Source of the DNA: Amoeboaphelidium occidentale
Lineage: Eukaryota; Aphelidiomycota; Aphelidea
Assembly (NCBI GenBank): GCA_023515795.1
Contig: JALGPX010000153.1
Span: forward strand, 1-22,517
Length of the DNA stretch: 22,517 nucleotides
Reading direction: 5' to 3'
Within the stretch, counting starts at the first letter, position 1, and the number at the start of each line of letters is the position of its first letter. Below are positions 10,648-17,459 of the stretch, piece after piece. The translations under genes were made by a program, and so were the position numbers. The notes beneath the pieces are model-generated. The model was not told the origin of the DNA. It did no database searches and was given only the letters and a program-made list of their open reading frames with translations.

Positions 10648-11600
10648 TTAAGCAGAGGCTTTCAATATAGCCAACTTTTCCTCGTACTTCTTTAACCTAT
10701 TAAATTTCTTGACTGCATTTTTCCTTTCGTGCGGTGAAAGCTTTTTGCCGGGGTTCTTGATGTATGCTGGCTTTCTGAGAGCGACAGGAGAGGTAGCAGG
10801 GGAAGAAATGCCAGAATCGGTTGAAGTTTGGGTTGGAGACAGGGAGTCAGCCGACAGCGTTGGTGAAGGCGGAGAATCAGACTGGATATCCGCTGGAGAA
10901 GAAGCTTGAGCAGGTGCCGGTGAATTTTGAGGATTTGGTGTAGCTGGAGGTGGTGGAGCAGCTGCAATTAATGGTGACGGAGGAGGAGCTGGTGTAATTA
11001 GCGGAGAAAGTGGAAAATCGGTTGTGAGTGGAGGAGGTGGATGTGCTTGAGCACGTGTCATGGCAACTGGGGGAGCTGGACAAAGGGAGGGTGGTGGTGG
11101 TGGAGCAGGCGAGACAACAGGGGACGGTGGAGAATCAGGTACAAGTTCAGGTGAAGGTGGTGTTTGAGTAGTTGGAGGTGTAATTGGAGTTTTTGGTGCA
11201 GTTGGTGTTGGGGGAGGTGGTGGAGGTGGAGGAATTTGAGGGCATACTGGACTTACAACAGCAGGGCCTGTAGAAGATTGAGCATCAACCAAAGAGCTAG
11301 CCAAATTGATGGAAGAAGTGACTTGAGGAGCTTTTGGAGTTTGAACTGGTTTGTGTTCACTCCAAACAAGAGTACCAAGATCATGATGATCCGGCAAAAG
11401 GATACCTAAAAAGTGTAAGAATTAGAAGAAATAAAAGTACCTTGAGTATCAATAGGGTAATCGATACCATTCAGTAAGCTATCGACAATGGCGAAAGCAG
11501 AGGAAGCTATGAAGGTTAAGATAAAAGATCAGAATGTCTTACCGAAAGCATAAGCATTTTCAGAAGCGAAGCTAGAAAGAGCAGAAGCGATAGAAGACAT
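10648..11600 (-). CDS. Proline-rich low-complexity protein, unknown function
   Basis: Three exons are read: 11600-11543, 11506-11441 and 11405-10648, giving 293 aa. The introns are 36 nt (gtaaga...atag) and 35 nt (gtactt...ttag), both phase 1. The N terminus (MSSIASALSSFASENAYAF, then AIVDSLLNGIDYPIDTQG) is alanine- and serine-rich and could form a short amphipathic helix; it is followed by LLPDHHDLGTLVW. From about residue 100 to 225 the protein is Pro/Ser/Thr/Ala-rich with runs of up to eight prolines, the type bound by SH3, WW, EVH1 or profilin. The last 45 residues are strongly basic and helical (KNAVKKFNRLKKYEEKLAILKA). I do not recognise a family. It converges on ARPC1, but a link to actin would be speculation. 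The splice joins are the best evidence that it is a real gene. Confidence 0.65.
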
Positions 11601-12401
11601 TAGATTTTGATGAGAATAAAAAGTATGACCCAGAAAAGTGCTTTTTATAGCTCGGAGTTGTCATGGCTACAATGTTTACAACCGCTTCTCGCAGCAGAAC
11701 GCTCTGCGCAAGATTATTGTAGCAGAAATAGATCGAAAAGAGCGTAGAGTTGAATTGATGGCCTTTGAGCCTTCCTTAGTTTAATGCTTCAAAAATTAAA
11801 TCAGTTGCATCCATATCCTTAATAAATCTGAAATTTTCCTCATTGAGACAAACCCCGACCTCATTTCAACTATATTCAGTGACTTACTCTAAGTTGAGGT
11901 AAAATAGGCTCCTAGACTTAATGTTCCGAGTTCGAGTCTTATCTCTTCGCTTCTTCTTGATCCAGATCGAATGACAATAACATTTTGTGAAAGTGTCTGG
12001 TCGGAATGAAAAAGGGCATTTAGTTTCAGTAGACCAAGCAACAGATCTTCAATTTGGCTCACAACTCTTTTAAATACTCGAATGAAGTTCAGGTTAGTCC
12101 TTGTGATCGGACAACTTAACTAGCCTAGCTTTCTTAGACTGATCAGATGTAACTACGAGCCTACAGCGTCACATGGATATGATCTGGATTGCCCTGACTC
12201 AATACAATGCTTTAAAGGCTACACTCGCAATGATCTTGGTAGAATTCACTGGAACAGGCTTGCAGTGCTTATTAATAGCACAGATCGGCCGTCAAAGGAC
12301 TGCGCTTGAGAAGTTAATTAAACTCAAAGGAATTGGATACTGAAGGTTTTAAATAGAGATTTCTATTGAGATTTGAGTAGAGGAAGCTTTTTGAACTCTT
12401 G
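11601..12401. other. About 800 bp without a confident gene
   Basis: The part next to 11600 must contain the promoter of the proline-rich gene. The rest holds only short open stretches and no AATAAA-terminated gene that I can support. One spliced candidate (12082-12309, +) is listed separately. A T-arm-like gagttcgagtc at about 11934-11944 does not fold into a tRNA by eye. Confidence 0.5.
12082..12309 (+). CDS. Candidate two-exon cysteine-containing small protein (speculative)
   Basis: ATG at 12082, a donor at 12093 (gttagt) and an acceptor at 12137 (ttcttag) with cttaac upstream would make a 45-nt intron, a size typical of this window. The joined frame encodes about 60 aa with four cysteines (segments CNYEPTASHGYDLDC, DSIQCFKGY and SKDCA) ending in TGA at 12307-12309. 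There is no signal peptide at the predicted start, no poly(A) signal close by, and no family is recognised. The intron would be phase 2, a phase not used by the firm introns here. A chance open frame is quite possible. Confidence 0.2.
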
Positions 12402-13160
12402 TTAGACTATGACAGATTCATATTCGTCCGATTTGCATCTCATAGAGAGAATTGCTTCAACGATTTTTCTGTGTTCTGCGATTCCGAACACAAATAGATC
12501 CATCTTGCAGTAAGCCTCTAGTTGCTGTTTGGAGTACTTTGGAGTTGCCTTTTGTGTTGGGACTGTTTGTTGTTCTTTGGATTGTTCAGCTTTTACTAGG
12601 GATTGCTTGACGATATCAGCATAGGATACATAAGATCTTGTAGAAGGAGCAGCTTCTTGTTTAGCTGGAGTAGAGCTCTTTGCTCTTGCAATTGTGCTCT
12701 TGTCTTCCTGAATGGCAGTCGCTGAGGGACTCTCGGCAGCAGTTTGATTGCGATCGTTTGAAGTAGATCTTCTTCTTTTGTTGATTCTTTTTCTGTTGCG
12801 GCCCGACTGCTGTTGTGCATGTGACCCGCTCGAATAGCTGTTGTGTCTATTTCGTTGCTGATCATTGGCCGAAGGAGGAGGAGCCTTTGTTGCGGTTAAA
12901 GTGTTGGTCCCTTGAGCTTGGTGCTGAGCAGGAGGATCAAGAGTAGCGATCAAAGGAATAGACATCAATTGATCTTGCGTTTGCTGCAGAGAAGCTTTGC
13001 GGTGATCGTTAGCAGCTGGGCTTGAACCAGGTGACTTTCTGTATTTGTTTGATTTCTTGTTGCGGTTGTTCTTGGTCTTGACTGGTTTATCCTGTGGTGC
13101 GGGGACTGGTTCACTCTTTGCTTGAGTCATTGCTTCTAATTGAGCTCTTCCGTAAGCCAT
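12402..13160 (-). CDS. Basic, disordered Q/S/K/R-rich protein, unknown function
   Basis: This is a single-exon frame of 252 aa starting MAYGRAQLEAM. Most of it is low complexity and presumably disordered: Lys/Arg/Asn clusters at about 28-42, a strong NLS-like RNRKRINKRRR at 121-131, and Gln-rich stretches. A short ordered-looking patch is SYVSYADIVK at about 176-185. The segment at 209-217 (YSKQQLEAY) closely repeats the N-terminal YGRAQLEAM at 3-11. After it comes a folded-looking tail (MDLFVFGIAEHRKIVEAILSM). The motif spacing resembles eIF4E-binding YxxxxL-hydrophobic motifs, but the last position is Glu in both copies, so that role is doubtful. A nuclear or RNA-associated role is plausible from composition alone. 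It is transcribed in the same direction as the 87-aa gene 130 bp upstream. Confidence 0.6.
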   Translation of the reverse strand: MAYGRAQLEAMTQAKSEPVPAPQDKPVKTKNNRNKKSNKYRKSPGSSPAANDHRKASLQQTQDQLMSIPLIATLDPPAQHQAQGTNTLTATKAPPPSANDQQRNRHNSYSSGSHAQQQSGRNRKRINKRRRSTSNDRNQTAAESPSATAIQEDKSTIARAKSSTPAKQEAAPSTRSYVSYADIVKQSLVKAEQSKEQQTVPTQKATPKYSKQQLEAYCKMDLFVFGIAEHRKIVEAILSMRCKSDEYESVIV

Positions 13161-13290
13161 TTGGTCTTGTTACAGTTGTTCAGAGGTTTGATCAAAAGTT
13201 GGTTTAAAAATAACCACAATGTGCACTTCAGCGTTGTCATGGTGGTCAATGCTCGTCAGAGCACCAAAGAAGCCTTTAAGCGACTGTTTA

Positions 13291-13554
13291 CTAATACTTC
13301 TTCAGTTTGAGCTGCTTCTTGGCTATCTGGCAAAAATGTTTGATGTTGTTTGCATGCTGGTCCTGTTTCAATTGTTTACTTTGACGATACATTCTCCTAT
13401 GCCTTGCAGTCACAACTCCTTTCATACGCCCATGCAAGAGACTGTTTATGTTCATGTTTACTTGCCGCCTTTGCATCAGGTGCTGAAGAACTGATGGTTC
13501 ATAACTGTCCCAAACAACAAACACATTTGTTTTGGATTCGACGTCAAGGGCCAT
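13291..13554 (-). CDS. Small basic protein, 87 aa, family not recognised
   Basis: The frame starts at ATG 13554 and ends at TAG 13291. It reads like a real protein: a VFVVWDSYEPSVLQHL segment (about 11-26), then a Gln/Arg/Lys/His-rich helical region (ARHRRMYRQSKQLKQDQH, about 50-67) and a basic end KKQLKLKKY. The high positive charge suggests binding to nucleic acid or a ribonucleoprotein, but this is inference. An alternative 5' exon is possible: a GT...AG segment at 13622-13580 (gtagga...tgtag, 43 nt) would join ATG 13636 to this frame and add 13 residues. The plus-strand frames across this region look like shadows. Confidence 0.45.
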   Translation of the reverse strand: MALDVESKTNVFVVWDSYEPSVLQHLMQRRQVNMNINSLLHGRMKGVVTARHRRMYRQSKQLKQDQHANNIKHFCQIAKKQLKLKKY

Positions 13555-13636
13555 GAGATCGGATCGATCGCTCCTTAATCTACAATTATTCTTTCATTTG
13601 TTTGGTCTATTACAAATCCTACCGAGTCATCTTCAT

Positions 13637-13974
13637 TTGACGATATCGAAGAGTCAGCAAGATGATCCGTTTCAAAGCCAATCGCTTTCTCGCAATTGAG
13701 TTACATGAAAGCGTTGAGCAATTAAATTTATTTTCTCGCAAATGCCCTCGAAGACCATCGAATCCCAGCTGGAATCACTTCGATCGTCATTAATCGTTTC
13801 TATCTGCTATTTCTGAGAATGATTTTCGAATGTATCACGAGATCTCGCAATACTATGATCATCTTTGATTAACGTAGCTGCGGAATTACAATAGCTCAAG
13901 TTGATAGGAAAGGATTCTACGACTAATGTTTCATCGAATCCAGTTTCTCGATATGGAGTTGCTATTGAGTTTAA
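13637..13974. other. Region without a confident gene
   Basis: Several open stretches of 28-60 codons occur on the minus strand, some with protein-like composition, for example an acidic one ending DQTNERIIVD with a stop near 13573. They lie in different frames and I could not join them with acceptable splice sites. The stretch may hold promoters for the flanking divergent small genes, or decayed coding sequence. Confidence 0.35.
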
Positions 13975-14210
13975 ATGGACTCTCCACCACCTGAATTGAC
14001 GGGAGAATTTCGCGCTACTTTAGAACAATCACTTGCTAAGGTTTGAGACAGCTATTTATATAATCTTTCATCTTTGCAGCATGTCCTTTACAGCATAACA
14101 GAGGGCAAACCCTCAAAGTTTCGATGCGGGATGATTTCAAGTTTTTCTCACTTGTCTCAAGGCATTTAAAAGATTTTGAGAACCTTAAGAATTTGTCTGA
14201 CGTAGAATAA
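13975..14210 (+). CDS. Candidate 60-aa two-exon protein, unknown
   Basis: ATG 13975 opens exon 1 (MDSPPPELTGEFRATLEQ, then SLAK), ending at 14040. A GT...AG intron follows (gtttga...), with two usable acceptors. Splicing at 14093 gives a 53-nt intron and a 38-codon second exon (HNRGQTLKVSMRDD, then FKFFSLVSRHLKDFENLKNL) ending at TAA 14208-14210. Splicing at 14079 gives a 39-nt intron and an earlier stop. AATAAA at 14206-14211 overlaps the stop, as in ARPC1 and the SmgGDS-like gene, and supports the longer reading. The product would be small, charged and mostly helical. No family is recognised. The P-loop frame starts only 16 bp downstream. Confidence 0.35.
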
Positions 14211-14211
14211 A
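14206..14211 (+). terminator. Poly(A) signal AATAAA overlapping the stop of the 60-aa candidate
   Basis: GAA TAA A: the signal spans the TAA stop at 14208-14210, the arrangement seen at firm genes in this window. Confidence 0.35.
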
Positions 14212-14226
14212 TTCTGTTGTATTAGG

Positions 14227-15423
14227 ATGTGCTCGTATTTTATTGCATTGCATTCATGCAAGCTGAGTTTCCGAAGTCAGAACAGCAACAAGCCTTTTTT
14301 TGTCGAATCCCTGATGGATTATCTCAAGACTATAATGGAACTATCATAGCCTATGTTAGCGCTGCTCGTCGGTGGTGCAGGAATCCTAACTATAACTTCA
14401 TCCGGCTTACTGCCTCGTGCAGGACCTGTTCGTGCGCTTGTGTTTGCTTTGCGTTCAAGGCTTCCTATTTCGATTCGTACAGCGGATGTTATCGCTTTGC
14501 GAAATGCCCTGGCGGTGGTTGGTGATCAGAAGTACGTGGTAGTAGTTGGGCAAAAGGGAGTTGCGAAATCTGTTCTTGTTCAGACTGTTACAAATAGATC
14601 ATTTGGTGTTGTGGAGAAGTAAGTGAAGCCCGGCATGGATCAGTATGACATCGTGAATGCTGTTCTTAGTAATTTGGCAAATGTGAATTATGGCTCATGG
14701 AATCCCCGATCTAATGCGGCCCGTGTCTTGTGGTGGTACAGACGCTTGCCTATTCCGCCTCCTATTGCTGTGTTGAATGCTACCGAACGATCTCCTGGAC
14801 AACCTTATGCCGACCTCATTGGTGCAGTTAGAACGCTTAAGGAAAAGTTCAGGCTCCGCGTTGTTATTGATGGTTCGCCTATTTCCTTGCCGCCTGGTCT
14901 ATTATCCACCGAACGTCAAAGTGTTCTCCGTATCCAGCCAAGGGATCGGGAAACTATTCAGCAACTGGAACAGTGCAAACTAGCATTTGAATGGATGAAG
15001 TCCACTAATCTTGAAAATGCTGTATGGGCGGTGTTAGGCGGTGTTCCAGCAAAGTATGATCGGCTTGTGAACATAATTAAGGAAAGCAAATTGGATCCTA
15101 GCAAAGATTTACGAATTGTAATTGCTGATTTTCTTGTCGAAGAAGTTGCAATGGCGATTGATCTAATTGAAGAAGCGATCGGTAGTTATCCAGATATGCA
15201 GAAAATTCTTGCATTGCTGGATTCTGAACTCAAAATGCCCCGGAATGCCGTCCTTCAAAATAAGTTGCAGTGCCCCATGTCGGATAAAGTTCTTCGAAAG
15301 CTTTTCCGTGATGGGGAGAATTATCTTGTTCCGGCAAATGAAGCGATCGCTCTTGTTCTACGTCATAAACTGACAAAGGCACCGTCGTTGGATGAGTTAC
15401 TTGACCTGATTGACCAGCACTGA
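14227..15423 (+). pseudogene. Membrane-anchored P-loop NTPase (STAND/RHS-like), broken by two in-frame stops
   Basis: One frame runs 399 codons from ATG 14227 to TGA 15421-15423, interrupted only by TAG at 14347-14349 and TAA at 14620-14622. The part from ATG 14353 begins with a hydrophobic segment (ALLVGGAGILTITSSGLL), then RALVFALRSRLPISIRTADV and a Walker A motif GQKGVAKS at 14548-14571. After the TAA the same frame continues: YDIVNAVLSNLANV, WWYRRLP, a Walker B-like RVVIDGS (Asp codon 14869-14871), QPRDRETIQQLEQ, and LGGVPAKYD, typical of Arch_ATPase/STAND-type NTPases. From memory the family resembles repeated fungal P-loop proteins and the NTPase part of Crinkler/RHS-type proteins; a search is needed. 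The second stop could instead lie in a 51-nt intron (gtaagt at 14619 to cttag at 14669), but that would remove domain-like sequence. A decayed accessory copy is the simplest reading. Confidence 0.55.
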
Positions 15424-15666
15424 AACATTATGCCGCGTCTTGTAGGATAAATTGTACAACCGCACGGTATATTTTCGCTTAAACAAAATGTAAACTCTTG
15501 AAAGGAACAAATTGACAAGCTGTTTGAACGAGTCGAATAGCGACGGGTTTGCGGTATTAAGTAAAACATGGAGCATAACCATGATTAACTCTACACATTT
15601 ATTAAATAAATTATTGCGCGGTTTCAGTTATCAATATCCTACGATTTTTCAATTCTGACGAGTGAC
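15424..15666. other. Intergenic region upstream of the SmgGDS-like gene
   Basis: These 243 bp must contain the SmgGDS-like promoter and any 3' flank of the P-loop frame. AT-rich patches occur (ttattaaataaattatt, about 15600-15616). The short minus-strand frames here look like shadows. Confidence 0.4.
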
Positions 15667-17397
15667 ATGACAGCAGAGAGCGACGTCGAAGCGCGAATAG
15701 CCGCCTTGATTAACTTATCAGACAAGAGCAGCGCGGAGTACCAAAATGGCCTTAACGAAGCATTTTCATTATTTGAGCAGAAGGAAGAAAATGAAGTACC
15801 GCTCGGCGTTGTGGTTTCTTTTGCAAAGAACCTGGTCTTGCCGTTCTTAAGCGATGCATTTAAAAAGAACTCTGGCATGGAAACAAGAATCAATGCGCTC
15901 AAATGGATAGCGACGCAAGGTAAATCACAAGAAGTTCGAGTGGGATTAGAGGAAGTATCAGTGTTGGAGAAATTACTCGAGCTTAAGGACAGCATCAATG
16001 TGGCGCAGCAAAACGTCCCGGAATTACTGCAGCTTTGCCGTTGCTTCGGTAACCTGTGCGCCGAGTCTGAGAAAGCATGTGCTAAGTTAACCGATAAGAA
16101 TGGTTTGTCGTACTTGGTTGAGGTTGGAAACTTCTACATAAATGATGAGACAATATCTGAATCTTCTGACTTACTCCGTGTGGCGCTGGTCGCACTCTAC
16201 AATATTTTACTTACAAGCTCCAATATTTCCTCTTTCATTGAAGCAGGTGGTATTGAGTTGATTAGAAATGTTATGAAGGCTAAACGTCTTGAATCACTTG
16301 AATACTGTGCAATGTTAATGGAAACAGTTTTAGAGAACCTTCCTAAAGAGCTTGAGGACAAAATTTACAATGCTGAAAGTCTTCATCTTTTACAAGAAAC
16401 TTTGCTTTTGGTTAAAAGCAAGATAGAGTTTGCAGAGCCTTTAGTCACAATGTTGGAATTGTTTGTCGATTCCAGGCTTGAGAAGCGAATGGGTAGCAGC
16501 GACGCTGTGGTTCCATTCTTGAAAGATTTGAGCTCTTTTGTTACTTGGGTTCATGATAAAGCTGATTCCAAAATCTTGGTAAGGTTTACAAGGATTGTGG
16601 CGGTTTTGTTTGGGTTTGATTATTTCGTGGAACATGAATTAGACAATGATGAATTTAAAACACTGCTTTTTTGGATTTCTACTGGAAAGGAAGAATTGAA
16701 AGTTTGTGCTATTTTGAGTTTTGGCAATATTTGTCGGTCTGAAGCCAGTTGTAAAAGATTGATAGACAGAGAAATTCAAAAGGTCTTATTGCCATTGCTT
16801 AATCCTAGTGAGGATCTAAATGTATTGCATGCTGTCTCTGGCGCATTGAAGAATTTAAGCATTACGGAAAGCACAAAGAAGTTTTTCATAAAGTATGAGC
16901 TTCCTGAGAGAGCAGCCTTCCTTTTGTGCAAGACTTCTATTGATATTGTTCAGATTAACTTAATTGGAATTATTAGACAGTTGGCTTGCCACGAAAAAGA
17001 TGTTGCAATCGCGATTAATCGAATGGAATTTCCCTCTGATAATGGGACTACCACTGTTAGAAAGAGATTAGAAGCAATCGCTAACAATACAGACATCGAG
17101 GCATTAAAGTGTGAATCTTTGAGGTTGGCATCTCGTCTTGTTTCAGATGATACAGATAATAGTGAACTGAACTTGGATGAGAGTTATTTCCGTACGCTAG
17201 AAACCTTAATTTCAAGCAAGCATGCTCTCCTGAGAAAAGAAGCTCTGCATAATATTCTCAAGATTGTTGCCATTGGACCTAAGCAGCAGGAATTGGTAAA
17301 GTCATCACAGTTATTATCCAAGATCGAGCCGCTGATTACTTCAAATGATGAGAAGGCCGTTCTTGGACAAATCAAACAAAAGATTGAACCGAAATAA
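15667..17397 (+). CDS. RAP1GDS1: SmgGDS/RAP1GDS1-like armadillo-repeat protein
   Basis: This is a single-exon gene of 576 aa (human RAP1GDS1 about 607). The whole protein is helical ARM-type repeats. Recognisable repeat cores are RCFGNLCAESEKAC (about 125-138), LVALYNILLTSSN (about 174-186), CAILSFGNICRSEASC (347-362), and HAVSGALKNLSI (388-399), whose GALKNLSI strongly recalls the SmgGDS repeat GAL+NL+I. SmgGDS proteins chaperone and exchange nucleotide on small GTPases of the Rho/Rap type with basic C termini and guide their prenylation, in the cytosol. That role is inferred from repeat similarity; another ARM protein cannot be excluded. The start follows the gap upstream with no earlier in-frame ATG evident. 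The stop TAA (17395-17397) overlaps AATAAA at 17393-17398, and the mannosidase gene converges 62 bp away. Confidence 0.75.
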   Translation: MTAESDVEARIAALINLSDKSSAEYQNGLNEAFSLFEQKEENEVPLGVVVSFAKNLVLPFLSDAFKKNSGMETRINALKWIATQGKSQEVRVGLEEVSVLEKLLELKDSINVAQQNVPELLQLCRCFGNLCAESEKACAKLTDKNGLSYLVEVGNFYINDETISESSDLLRVALVALYNILLTSSNISSFIEAGGIELIRNVMKAKRLESLEYCAMLMETVLENLPKELEDKIYNAESLHLLQETLLLVKSKIEFAEPLVTMLELFVDSRLEKRMGSSDAVVPFLKDLSSFVTWVHDKADSKILVRFTRIVAVLFGFDYFVEHELDNDEFKTLLFWISTGKEELKVCAILSFGNICRSEASCKRLIDREIQKVLLPLLNPSEDLNVLHAVSGALKNLSITESTKKFFIKYELPERAAFLLCKTSIDIVQINLIGIIRQLACHEKDVAIAINRMEFPSDNGTTTVRKRLEAIANNTDIEALKCESLRLASRLVSDDTDNSELNLDESYFRTLETLISSKHALLRKEALHNILKIVAIGPKQQELVKSSQLLSKIEPLITSNDEKAVLGQIKQKIEPK

Positions 17398-17398
17398 A
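17393..17398 (+). terminator. Poly(A) signal AATAAA overlapping the SmgGDS-like stop
   Basis: AAA TAA A: the signal contains the stop codon at 17395-17397. Confidence 0.5.
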
Positions 17399-17449
17399 GA
17401 ATAACGAGATAATGCCCGTCGTTATACCCTCGGAAGATTTAAATTCGTT

Positions 17450-17455
17450 TTTATT
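17450..17455 (-). terminator. Poly(A) signal AATAAA, alpha-mannosidase gene
   Basis: The plus strand reads tttatt. The minus-strand AATAAA lies 4 nt after the mannosidase stop (17462-17460). Confidence 0.5.
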
Positions 17456-17459
17456 TGTC

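Noticed and set aside
10709-11409. Gly/Trp-rich plus-strand frames and GGTGG repeats as a minisatellite or separate gene.
   Set aside because: They are the complement of proline codons in the spliced minus-strand gene.
11885-11960. tRNA-like T-arm (gagttcgagtc) with a D-arm-like taagttgaggtaaa upstream.
   Set aside because: The flanking bases do not form a T-stem, anticodon stem or acceptor stem when paired by eye.
13219-13556. Plus-strand frames with hydrophobic stretches opposite the 87-aa gene.
   Set aside because: Their hydrophobicity mirrors the Lys/Gln-rich minus-strand codons, as expected of an antisense shadow.
14227-15423. A reassigned genetic code (TAA/TAG read as sense) to explain the P-loop stops.
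   Set aside because: Neighbouring conserved genes end at TAA and TAG exactly where the family proteins end and contain none internally.
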